A stretch of DNA of 59,147 nucleotides. It comes from Prevotellaceae bacterium. Its GTDB lineage: Bacteria; Bacteroidota; Bacteroidia; Bacteroidales; Bacteroidaceae. The notes beneath the pieces are model-generated. The model was given only the letters and a program-made list of their open reading frames with translations, did no database searches and was not told where the DNA came from. A program made the translations under genes and the position numbers. The stretch is from the NCBI GenBank assembly GCA_015256945.1, contig JABZLB010000016.1, positions 1-59,147 on the forward strand. The letters run 5' to 3'. Shown here piece after piece: positions 1 to 8,195 of this stretch (positions within the stretch are counted from its first letter, which is position 1; each line of letters opens with the position of its first letter).

Positions 1-55
1 CTCATTATCAATTAGTTTACGCCAACTTCGATTTTTCTTCATTTTCGTTGATTAG

Positions 56-177
56 TTACGATGTAATTGCAGTACGATTACATCGTAAAGGCGACTAAAT
101 TACGACGTAAAGGTACCCCCCTTTACGATGTAAAGGGGACACGATTACGACGTAAAGATAACGCGATATAGCCGTAA
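56..177. repeat. 22-bp phased TTAC-N3-GTAA array, copy 1
   Basis: Five exact TTAC-N3-GTAA units start at 56 (GAT centre), 78 (ATC), 100 (GAC), 123 (GAT) and 145 (GAC), with a degenerate end unit TATAGCCGTAA at 167. Steps are 22, 22, 23, 22 and 22 bp. The single 23-bp step is at the AGG...CCT spacer, which has one extra C in a C run. The flank AAAGGCAAAAAG after the last unit resembles that of copies 2 and 3. The same family occurs near 23.0, 34.5 and 55.9 kb. Confidence 0.85.
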
Positions 178-256
178 AGGCAAAAAGCCTACTTTATTTT
201 ACAAAATCGGTACTGGCTAAACGGGCGGGCCAAGCTGTTTTCAAAGCTGATCCATG

Positions 257-285
257 AAAGGCTTTTTAAAAAATAAAAAGTCTTT
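257..285. terminator. Possible terminator, AT-rich hairpin
   Basis: AAAGGCTTTTT at 257-267 pairs with AAAAAGTCTTT at 275-285 around a 7-nt loop. One position is G-U when read on the plus strand and a mismatch when read on the minus strand. It lies about 60 bp past the stop of the minus-strand acyltransferase gene, so it may end that operon, but the fit is only fair. Confidence 0.4.
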
Positions 286-345
286 TCCGAATACTACATA
301 ATTGAATCATGCCCCATGAACATTTACATTATCCCGGTATTTTTA

Positions 346-1104
346 CTATTGATCAGGATTTTCGATATAACCCTGATACCGGGTATCTATACTGCTCATT
401 ACAGCTTCATAACCCTTATCTTTCAAATACTCTATGTTTTCACGCCCCTTGCCTATGGGCCGTATAGGCTTATGGATAGTGAGCCGGAGCGGATGCCATA
501 CTACCCAATGACCGTCGCGCATGCGTGGCATGATATTAAAACTGCCGTTAATTGTCAACGGACAAACGGGCAACTGCAGCTCGTCGGCCAGTGCAAAGGC
601 ACCGCGTCTAAAGAATCCCATGTGCCCCGTAAAGGTGCGGGCACCCTCGGGAAACACCATAAGCGACATACCTTCATGAAGAATTTCGCGAGCCTCATCA
701 TATGTTTCTCTTACACGAGAAACACTACTTCGATCAACAAATATCTGATGCGAATAACGACATGCCATGCCAACAAAAGGCACGCGACTTAACGAACGCT
801 TCATCATCCACTTAAAATTACGATTCAAAAAGCCATATATAAGGAAAATGTCAAAGGCTCCCTGATGGTTAGCTACAAAAACATAGCTCTGCCCCGGCTG
901 TAAATTTTCACGTCCTTCAACCTTTACAGGCAACAGGAACAAGCGAATAGTAAGCCACGACCACAGGTGTCCCGGATAATAACCCCAGAAGTGCCCGTTA
1001 CCCATCAGGCAACCAAGTGTAGTAACAAGCCCCGTCAAGATGGTACAGATCAGAAAGATTGGGACTGCGATAAAAATTTGATACAGACGATAAATAAATT
1101 TCAT
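346..1104 (-). CDS. 1-acyl-sn-glycerol-3-phosphate acyltransferase (PlsC family)
   Basis: This is a 252-residue membrane-associated acyltransferase that probably transfers an acyl chain to the sn-2 position of lysophosphatidic acid in phospholipid synthesis. The catalytic HX4D motif is visible as HQGAFD at residues 80-85, and the substrate-binding FPEGART block is at 151-157. A hydrophobic segment at about residues 8-32 would anchor it in the inner membrane. The start codon overlaps the stop of the upstream metallophosphoesterase by one base (TAATG), so the two are translationally coupled as the last genes of the pyrC operon. The family is certain. Exact specificity (phospholipid versus ornithine lipid or another acceptor) cannot be read from sequence. 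Confidence 0.88.
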   Translation of the reverse strand: MKFIYRLYQIFIAVPIFLICTILTGLVTTLGCLMGNGHFWGYYPGHLWSWLTIRLFLLPVKVEGRENLQPGQSYVFVANHQGAFDIFLIYGFLNRNFKWMMKRSLSRVPFVGMACRYSHQIFVDRSSVSRVRETYDEAREILHEGMSLMVFPEGARTFTGHMGFFRRGAFALADELQLPVCPLTINGSFNIMPRMRDGHWVVWHPLRLTIHKPIRPIGKGRENIEYLKDKGYEAVMSSIDTRYQGYIENPDQ

Positions 1105-2264
1105 TATTTGGCTTTATGAAGGGTTATAACTACAATTTCAGGAGTAACGCCAAGGCGGAAAGGTACCAATCCGCCCAAACCAGAGCTTACATAGAGATAC
1201 CTGTTGGCCATTTTGTACAGTCCGTCATCCTGATGATATTCTATCTGCGTAGGACGAAAGCCGAACAACGACAACTGTCCACCATGTGTATGACCACACA
1301 ATGTAAGCCGTGCACGGTCATCTTTTACAATATGTTTCTCCCATGCTTTCGGATTATGCTGAAGAACAATAGTAAACGCTCTTGCACCAACGCCCCGCAT
1401 GGTTCGTGTAAAATTGGCACTATCAGGCCGTTCGAAGTTCTGTTCACCAGCAATAACGATCGAATCGCATCCGCGACGAATGGTATGATTGCTATTTAGA
1501 AGCAGGTTCCAGCCACAACGCTTTTCAACACTTCGCGTTTCATAAATATTGCGTAATTCCTGTTCGGGTGAGAGCTTTACATATTCGGCATAATCGTGAT
1601 TACCCAATACAGAGAATACACCATCGGCAGCATGCAACTTACCTAACAACGGCATGACCGGCAGAATTTCACGTGGCTGGATGTTCTGAAGGTCGCCGGT
1701 AAAGACTATTAAATCTGGTTTCTGTGCATTAATACTGTCTATATCGCGAGCCAGCACTTTGCGCATATCTCCCGTAAATGTGCCTACATGGGCATCAGAA
1801 AAGTGTACAATACGATAGCCATCGAAAGCATCCGGCAGGTCTTTAAAGCTAAGGTCAACATGTTTTACCTTTAACTGACGGATGCCTGCGGTAGAACCAT
1901 ATGCCATCATGAGCCATGTTATAATAACGAACAATGTTGACAACAGAGTACTCAAATTGTACCGGGTATGGAAATAATGCCGAAAAGCCCTTCCCAAAAG
2001 GGAGAACAAACAGAAAATAATCTTGGGATATATCGTAATTCCTAAAAGGACAAGGTATACATTTACCCACATCAGGTTTTCGGGAACAAAGCTTTGAACA
2101 AGCGACAGGCCTACTGTATAAACAAGCATTACAGCAGAAGGTATCCACCATAACAGGCGTTTCCACCAGCAAAAACACCGATGATGACGCAGAAAATGCA
2201 GGTCGATGTACAGGTCGGTCAGTATAATGACAAGAATAACAGGAACAAATATGCGTGCTATCAT
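1104..2264 (-). CDS. Membrane-anchored metallophosphoesterase (YkuE-like)
   Basis: This 386-residue protein has several hydrophobic segments in its first 125 residues, then a calcineurin-like metallophosphoesterase domain. The metal-binding signature is complete: DAH at 157-159, GD at 190-191, GNHD at 221-224 and a late GHTHGG block. Such N-terminally anchored phosphoesterases act on phosphate esters at or outside the membrane; some relatives cleave UDP-diacylglucosamine or other lipid-linked substrates, but this copy cannot be assigned a substrate. It overlaps the upstream MetH-activation gene by four bases (ATGA) and the downstream acyltransferase by one. Its position before an acyltransferase is compatible with lipid metabolism, which is inference. 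Confidence 0.85.
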   Translation of the reverse strand: MIARIFVPVILVIILTDLYIDLHFLRHHRCFCWWKRLLWWIPSAVMLVYTVGLSLVQSFVPENLMWVNVYLVLLGITIYPKIIFCLFSLLGRAFRHYFHTRYNLSTLLSTLFVIITWLMMAYGSTAGIRQLKVKHVDLSFKDLPDAFDGYRIVHFSDAHVGTFTGDMRKVLARDIDSINAQKPDLIVFTGDLQNIQPREILPVMPLLGKLHAADGVFSVLGNHDYAEYVKLSPEQELRNIYETRSVEKRCGWNLLLNSNHTIRRGCDSIVIAGEQNFERPDSANFTRTMRGVGARAFTIVLQHNPKAWEKHIVKDDRARLTLCGHTHGGQLSLFGFRPTQIEYHQDDGLYKMANRYLYVSSGLGGLVPFRLGVTPEIVVITLHKAK

Positions 2265-3073
2265 TTTCTAATCATACTTGAAACAAGGAAAAGCCTCATC
2301 TTTTCAACAGGAAAACCACGACGCATTGCATAGCTAAGAAGCTGGTCTTCGCCTATTTTCCCAATATCAAAATAAGTAGCCCTGGGATGAGAAAACATAA
2401 GTCCTGATACAGAGGCATGGGGCGTCATCATACCACTTTCGGTTAAATGGATACCTATCTGCGACATGTCCAGAATATCAGACAATATAAAATTTATACT
2501 CATATCGGGCATAGAAGGATAGCCTACGGCTGGCCTGATACCCTGATAGCGCTCGTTAAGCATGTCGCTTATCGTAAGAGATTCATCAGGAGCATATCCC
2601 CAATAATTTCTCCTTACATCGCAATGCAATCGTTCAACAGTTGCTTCTGCCAGACGTTCAGCAAGTATCATGGCGAGCATATGCCGATAAACATCGTCCT
2701 GATAGAGGCTCTCTATACAGCTGTCTACCGTTGCAGCAAAGGCTCCTGCCTTGTCTTTTATGCCTGAAGAACGCGGACGTACAAAATCAGAAAGGCACAA
2801 ATTAGGCCGTCCTACGCGTGAAACCTTTTGCTGTCGCAGCATGGGAATACGTACATTATCAAGTAAAAGGTCGTCGCCATCGCTATTGGCATCAAGCAGT
2901 TTAAAAACAGCACAGGTATGAAAATGTTCTTCCCAGCTGTCGAGCATAGAGTCGGCATCGGTCCTGAGCATCTCACGCTCAATGCCTTTTTTTCCTCCCA
3001 TACCCCACGTATGGAAAAAATATATCCAATTAATAAACGGGCGGATGTCGCTAATACGAAAAGTGAGTTTCAT
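2261..3073 (-). CDS. Stand-alone methionine synthase (MetH) activation domain protein
   Basis: The 270 residues correspond to the C-terminal AdoMet-binding activation domain of cobalamin-dependent methionine synthase, normally the last module of the roughly 1200-residue MetH. The opening WIYFFHTWGM matches the start of that domain. RPAVGYP at 180-186 is the AdoMet-binding loop, and ESGMM...ASVSGL at 212-225 and FSHP at 227-230 are family motifs. The Arg and Tyr that contact AdoMet in E. coli MetH (R180 and Y185 here) are kept. In the intact enzyme this domain drives reductive methylation of oxidised cob(II)alamin. No homocysteine, folate or cobalamin module is present nearby. It sits 4 bp after pyrC and overlaps the next gene by 4 bp. 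Confidence 0.85.
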   Translation of the reverse strand: MKLTFRISDIRPFINWIYFFHTWGMGGKKGIEREMLRTDADSMLDSWEEHFHTCAVFKLLDANSDGDDLLLDNVRIPMLRQQKVSRVGRPNLCLSDFVRPRSSGIKDKAGAFAATVDSCIESLYQDDVYRHMLAMILAERLAEATVERLHCDVRRNYWGYAPDESLTISDMLNERYQGIRPAVGYPSMPDMSINFILSDILDMSQIGIHLTESGMMTPHASVSGLMFSHPRATYFDIGKIGEDQLLSYAMRRGFPVEKMRLFLVSSMIRK

Positions 3074-3077
3074 CGTT

Positions 3078-4439
3078 CTATCGGGAAAATTTTACTTCTT
3101 CACCACAATAGCTATCATCAAAAACACCATGATTATAAACATGGCGTCCATTACAGAAAGTGTCAACAACACGCCATGTAAAAACCTCTCCTTGCAAGGG
3201 GCTCCACTTACATTTACTTTGTATTATATCTTCAGTAACTTTCCAGCTCTCTCCCTTTTTAACAATGGTAATATCAGCCTTATATCCAGTACGCAGGAAA
3301 CCACGGTCGCAAACACCAAACAACCTTGCCGGGTTATGACACATCAACCAAACTAAACGTTCCATGGTTAAAACTCCCTCGTCTACAAGCCCAAGCATAG
3401 AAACCAAAGAGAACTGTATCATGGGCATTCCTGAAGAAGCACGCGCACACCCGCCCTGTTTTTCAGACAGCTGATGGGGGGCATGGTCAGTTCCTATACA
3501 AGTGATGCGTCCTGAATAAAGAGCATGGCGCAGCGCGTCACGGTCGGCAAGCGTCTTAACTGCAGGATTACACTTAATAAGTGCCCCTTTACTGCTATAA
3601 TCTTCTTCCGAGAAAAGCAGGTGAGCAAGGACGGCTTCGCCTGTTATCTGCGGCATTAAACCCGCAGAATAAGTATGCCGGTTCGCATCAAGAAGGTTTA
3701 ATTCACCGGCTGTGGAAATATGTGCAATATGAAGCTTTGTTCCGAATTGCCGAGCCAGTTGAACTGCAAGTTCACTACTTTTATAACAAGCTGCAGACGA
3801 CCTGATGACCGGATGCAGACGAATTTCAGGGTCGGCACCATATTTTTCCAAGGCTTCAGCCATATTGTTATTGATGACGGAAGAGTCTTCGCAGTGGGTC
3901 ATCAAAAGCAATTGATTATCTGCACAAGCTTTAAAAACATCGTCTAAAGCCTGTGGCTTGTCAACAAGCATGTTGCCCGTTGAGGCTCCCATAAAAAGCT
4001 TTACACCCGGAACCCGTGTTCGATTAAGTTTACTTAATAAACCGGTATTATTATTTGTTGCACCAAAAAAGAAACTATAATTGACATGGCTCTTATGTGA
4101 AGCCAGTTCGAATTTATCGTCAAGTGTTTCCAGCGTTGTTGTTTGGGGCTTGGTATTAGGCATATCAAAATAGGTCGTTACTCCGCCGTATGCCGCAGCC
4201 CGTGACTCACTTTCAATATCAGCCTTGCCTGTAAGCCCCGGCTCACGAAAATGAACGTGTTCATCTATAAGCCCTGGTAAAACAAAACACCCCGTGGCAT
4301 CTACGCATTTATCGTAGTTTCCACGAGGTGATTTAGTATCTTCCGTAATTTCTGTTATACGATCATCGTCTATAATTATCGACCCTTTGAAAGAGCATCC
4401 GTCATTAACAATCGTTCCTCCTTCAATGATTGTCTTCAT
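3078..4439 (-). CDS. pyrC: Dihydroorotase
   Basis: This is a 453-residue class I-type dihydroorotase, which interconverts carbamoyl-aspartate and dihydroorotate in pyrimidine synthesis. The metal-binding HVHFREPG motif is at residues 61-68 (His61 and His63 as ligands), and the later GTDHAPH motif supplies the catalytic Asp. Length fits the family (about 430-450). It is the first gene of a tightly packed minus-strand operon with the MetH activation domain, the metallophosphoesterase and the acyltransferase. The start codon lies 71 bp after the upstream lipoprotein gene. I see no clear promoter in that gap, so read-through from the lipoprotein gene is possible. Confidence 0.93.
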   Translation of the reverse strand: MKTIIEGGTIVNDGCSFKGSIIIDDDRITEITEDTKSPRGNYDKCVDATGCFVLPGLIDEHVHFREPGLTGKADIESESRAAAYGGVTTYFDMPNTKPQTTTLETLDDKFELASHKSHVNYSFFFGATNNNTGLLSKLNRTRVPGVKLFMGASTGNMLVDKPQALDDVFKACADNQLLLMTHCEDSSVINNNMAEALEKYGADPEIRLHPVIRSSAACYKSSELAVQLARQFGTKLHIAHISTAGELNLLDANRHTYSAGLMPQITGEAVLAHLLFSEEDYSSKGALIKCNPAVKTLADRDALRHALYSGRITCIGTDHAPHQLSEKQGGCARASSGMPMIQFSLVSMLGLVDEGVLTMERLVWLMCHNPARLFGVCDRGFLRTGYKADITIVKKGESWKVTEDIIQSKCKWSPLQGEVFTWRVVDTFCNGRHVYNHGVFDDSYCGEEVKFSR

Positions 4440-4510
4440 TGTTCATTATCTTATAAAGTTATTAATTGGCTTTCATTAAATGATGAGCATTGCATTTTTT
4501 AATGACTTCA

Positions 4511-5302
4511 TTACTTTTGAGCAGGGGCAGCCAGGTCGTTAGGTGTCGGGCCGTCTTGTGGTGTGGCAACCGGGGCTGGTTGTTGTGGTGCATGAACAGG
4601 AACCTTAGTACCATTCATAATATTCTGATTGTCCTGAGCCGCCTGATAGTATTCTTTTACCTGCGGGTCGTTCTTAAACTTATCGGTTGCCTTACTCATA
4701 ATATCTTCAACCCATGCATCGAGCATCGGAACCTCGTAACGGTTCATACAAACAGTAATGAACACATAAGGACCAAGTACATTATCATAATTCTCAGTGA
4801 CAAAAGAGGTCACCAGTTTATCCATTTTCTGATTGATAGAAGCATTTTGAGCTGCAAGGTGTACATTCACTTTCCCCATGTCTTCCCCATTCATAATAGC
4901 CTGGTCATGCTGATGGATGAGATCAGAGTTTTGGTTCATTAGTTGTGTAAAACGACGTCGAAATTTTGTTAGTTTGTCGTTAAGCGGTGTACCACTCACC
5001 GTTTCCTGTGTATTATCTATCTTTACTTGTATGCTGCCATCTTCCAAAACTACGGGCAAGCTGCCATTATCGTTGAATATAATATTTCCAACTCGAACCG
5101 AATCGATAGCGCCGTTGAACTGGAATTGGCCATGAACAACATCACAAGAATCGAGATTTTTCATGGTCGTATCTTTCAAAACTTTCAGATAAAGTTTCTG
5201 TCCATCAAGTGTTGATACGCTGGTTGTACCAGTAATATTAAAAGTATTGGCACATGAGGTTAAGGCAAACAAGCCTATAATAGCGTAGTATATTTTATTC
5301 AT
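4511..5302 (-). CDS. DUF4369 domain lipoprotein
   Basis: The 263-residue product starts with a lipoprotein signal ending in ALTSC (Cys17 as the lipidated residue). The following region (GTTSVSTLDGQKLYLKVLKD and onward) resembles DUF4369, a Bacteroidota domain usually found in front of a thioredoxin-like domain. No CxxC thioredoxin motif follows. Instead there is a helical middle part and a Pro/Ala/Gln-rich tail, so this looks like a DUF4369-only protein. Function is unknown. It is probably transcribed alone or leads the pyrC operon, with a -7 element at 5325-5332. Confidence 0.75.
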   Translation of the reverse strand: MNKIYYAIIGLFALTSCANTFNITGTTSVSTLDGQKLYLKVLKDTTMKNLDSCDVVHGQFQFNGAIDSVRVGNIIFNDNGSLPVVLEDGSIQVKIDNTQETVSGTPLNDKLTKFRRRFTQLMNQNSDLIHQHDQAIMNGEDMGKVNVHLAAQNASINQKMDKLVTSFVTENYDNVLGPYVFITVCMNRYEVPMLDAWVEDIMSKATDKFKNDPQVKEYYQAAQDNQNIMNGTKVPVHAPQQPAPVATPQDGPTPNDLAAPAQK

Positions 5303-5324
5303 TATTATATAGTTTCTTGTAAAG

Positions 5325-5332
5325 CAAAGATA
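5325..5332 (-). promoter_or_regulatory. -7 element for the DUF4369 lipoprotein gene
   Basis: CAAAGATA on the plus strand reads TATCTTTG on the minus strand, an exact Bacteroidota -7 element. Transcription would start about 15 bases before the ATG at 5302. No good -33 TTTG is seen. Confidence 0.55.
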
Positions 5333-5383
5333 ATATGTATTCGTGAAGACGTAAAATAAATTTATGCAATTTAAAAATATAGC

Positions 5384-5800
5384 TTATGCTTTTATATTTT
5401 TTTTCGATAGTTCATAGTCGATACGATGAACTGTATAAAGCTCCAATAAAGTTGCTAAAAATAAAACAACAACCCACTTATTATATAAATAGGTGACATA
5501 ATTCTCATAATTGCTGAAAAAATCACGAAAGAAGCCGTAAACAGTATCGACTAAAATAATTCCGGCTATAATAAAGAGAATATCGCTTAAATCCTGTATT
5601 CTCTTTAATCTTTTGATAGTGATGTTATCACCTTCAAAAGTCTGCATAAGCTGTACTGTGGCAAATAATATTGCTCCTGCGAGAAAAACCCAACACGATA
5701 CCGACTGGTAAAAAAGCAATACAAAGCTTCCTACACCGACAACCATAAGGGCACCGCCGAGCAAAAAGACAATACTTTGGAGTTTACTAAGCTGTTTCAT
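5384..5800 (-). CDS. Small integral membrane protein, unknown function
   Basis: A 138-residue protein with four predicted membrane segments at about residues 9-30, 33-50, 72-92 and 107-123, a short cytoplasmic loop with a KRLKRIQDL motif, and a basic C-terminus (SKKNIKA). I do not recognise a named family with certainty. It follows divIC by 5 bp and is therefore in the same transcription unit as a cell-division gene, which hints at a cell-envelope role but does not prove one. Confidence 0.7.
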   Translation of the reverse strand: MKQLSKLQSIVFLLGGALMVVGVGSFVLLFYQSVSCWVFLAGAILFATVQLMQTFEGDNITIKRLKRIQDLSDILFIIAGIILVDTVYGFFRDFFSNYENYVTYLYNKWVVVLFLATLLELYTVHRIDYELSKKNIKA

Positions 5801-5805
5801 TCATT

Positions 5806-6147
5806 TCAATTCGTTGAACCTGCATCCCCATTCACGCCTGATTGCGGATCGGTACTGAGTACAAATATATCTTCATCGTCTGCTTTCATAAAGTAATGCT
5901 CACGGGCTATCTTTTCAATAGCTCTGGGATTACTTTGAATTGCGCGCAGTTCTTTTGTCGTTTGTTCGTTTTGTTCGTTGTATTTTTTTATTTCGTCTTT
6001 CAACTGATTAATCTGCAATTCATATTTTACACGTTGCAAATAACTGTCATTATCGAGAAATCCTACAATAGCTATCCCTACAACAATTGTTATAAGGTAC
6101 TTATAATGGGCCAAGAACCCACAGAAAGCGGACAATTTACTGCTCAT
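5806..6147 (-). CDS. Septum formation initiator family protein (FtsB/DivIC-like)
   Basis: The 113-residue protein has one membrane segment near residues 17-33 and then a coiled coil (VKYELQINQLKDEIKKYNEQ) ending in a region with REHYFMKADDEDIFVL, typical of FtsB/DivIC. These proteins form a complex with FtsL and FtsQ/DivIB that activates septal peptidoglycan synthesis. An in-frame upstream start at 6183 is possible, but the promoter of this gene has its -7 element at 6169-6176, so transcription would begin near 6162 and only the ATG at 6147 lies in the message. Codon 1 is set accordingly. It is divergent from dnaX. Confidence 0.82.
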   Translation of the reverse strand: MSSKLSAFCGFLAHYKYLITIVVGIAIVGFLDNDSYLQRVKYELQINQLKDEIKKYNEQNEQTTKELRAIQSNPRAIEKIAREHYFMKADDEDIFVLSTDPQSGVNGDAGSTN

Positions 6148-6168
6148 AATGCTTTTAAAACGACGTCT

Positions 6169-6201
6169 GCAAAGATACTTCATTTCGCTTAGAAAAGCAA
6201 A
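6169..6201 (-). promoter_or_regulatory. Promoter of divIC-like operon
   Basis: On the minus strand the -33 element TTTG (6201-6198) and the -7 element TATCTTTG (6176-6169) are 21 bp apart, an excellent Bacteroidota match. The predicted start is near 6162, about 15 bases before the ATG. Confidence 0.78.
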
Positions 6202-6219
6202 AGAAAACTATATATTTGT

Positions 6220-6250
6220 TTTGGCTTTATGCCTTTTTGGGTTATCTTTG
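6220..6250 (+). promoter_or_regulatory. Promoter of dnaX
   Basis: TTTG at 6220-6223, 19 bp, then TATCTTTG at 6243-6250. The predicted start is near 6257, about 20 bases before the dnaX ATG. It lies back to back with the divIC promoter, with only 18 bp between the two -33 elements. Confidence 0.8.
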
Positions 6251-6277
6251 CATAAACAAACCATCATAAATACTGAT

Positions 6278-8086
6278 ATGGACAATTATATTGTATCGGC
6301 CAGAAAATACCGACCGATGACGTTTTCATCGGTCGTTGGGCAAGATTCGCTGACAATGACATTGAAGAATTCAGTGAAGTCAGGGAAATTAGCACACGCC
6401 TATCTTTTCTGTGGACCGAGAGGCGTTGGAAAGACAACATGTGCCCGTATTTTTGCAAAGACCATAAATTGTGAAAATCCTACTACCGATGGTGAGGCTT
6501 GTAATGAATGTGCAAGCTGCAAAGCGTTTAACGAAGGCCGCTCAATGAACATCTTTGAATTGGATGCAGCAAGCAACAATAAGGTTGAAAACATAAAGTC
6601 GTTAATGGACCAGACCTTGATTCCACCCCAGACAGGCCGATACAAGGTGTTTATCATTGACGAGGTTCACATGCTTTCAACATCAGCTTTCAATGCTTTT
6701 CTGAAAACACTTGAAGAACCACCACAGTATGTTATCTTTATTCTTGCAACAACTGAAAAGAATAAAATTCTTCCGACAATTCTTTCACGCTGTCAGATTT
6801 ACGATTTCGAACGCATGACTATACCCGAAATTGTAAACCAATTAACGATGGTAGCACAAAAAGAAAACATTACTTTTGAAGAAGAGGCTCTTGCTTTGAT
6901 TGCAGAGAAAGCCGATGGAGGAATGCGTGATGCACTATCTATTTTTGATCAGGTATCGAGCTTTTGTCAGGGACACATTACCTTTAAGAAGGTACTTGAA
7001 GACCTGAATGTACTTGACGCAGACAACTATTTCCGTATCATTGACATGGCTCTCGAAAACAAGACAACCGATATAATGTTATTACTTAACAACATTATTA
7101 CGCGCGGTTTTGATGGAGGTAATATTATTACAGGACTGGCCTCTCATGTGCGTAACGTTATGATGGCACGAGATAAACAAACTCTTCCGTTACTTGAAGT
7201 TAGCGAATTACAACGCCAAAAGTACCATCAACAAGCTCAGAAATGTTCGGATAAATTCTTATTTCGGGCATTAAAAATTCTCAATGATTGCGATATTAGC
7301 TATCGACAAAGCAGCAATAAACGGCTATTAGTAGAATTAACGCTGATTCGTGTTGCTCAAATCACACAGCCAGAAGACGATGATTCTGCCGGCGCGGGGC
7401 TTAGCCCTAATCGTTTAAAATCCCTGTTTAAGAATATTTTAGTTTCACAACCTAAAACGGCCATGCAGGTAGCCGGGGTTGAGAAAACCTTGAAAAAGAG
7501 CACTTATCAGAAAAGTGCCAATGAAAAATCAGAAGAAACTGATAACGAAAAGAACAATGCTGTAAAACTGCAACCGCAACAGATAGCCGACATCACTACA
7601 AGAAAGAAACAACCACAACTTGCAAATATCGGTGTAACCTTTGCCAGACTCAAACAGGATCCAGTAATATCAGACGAACTCAATGTAATAAAGGTTGATG
7701 AAAAACAATCGATAATAGAGGAGAAACGCTTTACAGAGGCTGATCTTTCCGTGCAATGGACGTTAATGTGTAACCGCATGCCTCAAAACTTCGTGGGATT
7801 AGCATCGCGACTTAAGAACCTTGTCCCTCGCATTACAAGTTATCCTAACTTTGAAGTAGTGGTTGACAATAACATCCTATTAGAACATATTAATCAGATT
7901 CGCGGTAAGATACGTGCAACCATGAGGCAAACATTAAACCACAAATCTATTGAGTTTAGTGTTCGATTAGCAAATCAGGACGAATTAAAAAAGACATTTA
8001 CCAAACGAGAAGTTTTCGACGACCTGAGAAAACGTAACCCTGCATTTGAAAAACTAAGAACAAAATTAGGATTAGAGCTTGCCTGA
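6278..8086 (+). CDS. dnaX: DNA polymerase III subunit gamma/tau
   Basis: This is the 602-residue clamp-loader ATPase subunit. Walker A is GPRGVGKTT at residues 46-54, the four zinc cysteines are C65, C75, C78 and C81, and Walker B is IIDEVH at 126-131. The sensor-1 and SRC regions follow (ATTEKNKILPTILSRCQ). After the AAA+ core comes a low-complexity charged linker (about 380-500) and a C-terminal domain of tau type. The frame is open upstream to 6149, but the ATG at 6278 is chosen because MDNYIVSARKYRP is the normal family N-terminus and the promoter ends at 6250. It is convergent with asnA. Confidence 0.95.
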   Translation: MDNYIVSARKYRPMTFSSVVGQDSLTMTLKNSVKSGKLAHAYLFCGPRGVGKTTCARIFAKTINCENPTTDGEACNECASCKAFNEGRSMNIFELDAASNNKVENIKSLMDQTLIPPQTGRYKVFIIDEVHMLSTSAFNAFLKTLEEPPQYVIFILATTEKNKILPTILSRCQIYDFERMTIPEIVNQLTMVAQKENITFEEEALALIAEKADGGMRDALSIFDQVSSFCQGHITFKKVLEDLNVLDADNYFRIIDMALENKTTDIMLLLNNIITRGFDGGNIITGLASHVRNVMMARDKQTLPLLEVSELQRQKYHQQAQKCSDKFLFRALKILNDCDISYRQSSNKRLLVELTLIRVAQITQPEDDDSAGAGLSPNRLKSLFKNILVSQPKTAMQVAGVEKTLKKSTYQKSANEKSEETDNEKNNAVKLQPQQIADITTRKKQPQLANIGVTFARLKQDPVISDELNVIKVDEKQSIIEEKRFTEADLSVQWTLMCNRMPQNFVGLASRLKNLVPRITSYPNFEVVVDNNILLEHINQIRGKIRATMRQTLNHKSIEFSVRLANQDELKKTFTKREVFDDLRKRNPAFEKLRTKLGLELA

Positions 8087-8129
8087 ATTATACTAAGGGA
8101 AGCCCAATATGATAAGATATAAAATAAAT

Positions 8130-8171
8130 GAAGCAACAGCCTGCTCACTAATATGAGAAGACTGTTGCTTC
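8130..8171. terminator. Bidirectional terminator between dnaX and asnA
   Basis: GAAGCAACAG at 8130-8139 pairs with CTGTTGCTTC at 8162-8171, with a smaller CTCA/TGAG stem inside. It lies between convergent genes and is followed by T-rich sequence. Confidence 0.65.
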
Positions 8172-8195
8172 TTTATCACTTTATATTCTATACCT

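Larger units (their letters stand above)
1..345. other. Intergenic region with phased repeat array 1
   Basis: No gene is supported here. The stretch lies beyond the 3' end of the minus-strand acyltransferase gene and runs off the left edge of the window. It holds the 22-bp phased array at 56-177 and an AT-rich hairpin at 257-285. A plus-strand reading frame that begins at 316 is antisense to the acyltransferase gene and has no recognisable protein features. Confidence 0.7.

Noticed and set aside
5806..6183. The 125-codon start for the DivIC-like protein
   Set aside because: The added 12 residues lie upstream of the predicted transcription start.
7987..7993. A AAAAAAG slippery heptamer in frame in dnaX
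   Set aside because: It lies near codon 570 of 602, far from the usual gamma/tau frameshift position after the AAA+ core, and a -1 shift would only change a short tail. Probably chance in an A-rich gene.
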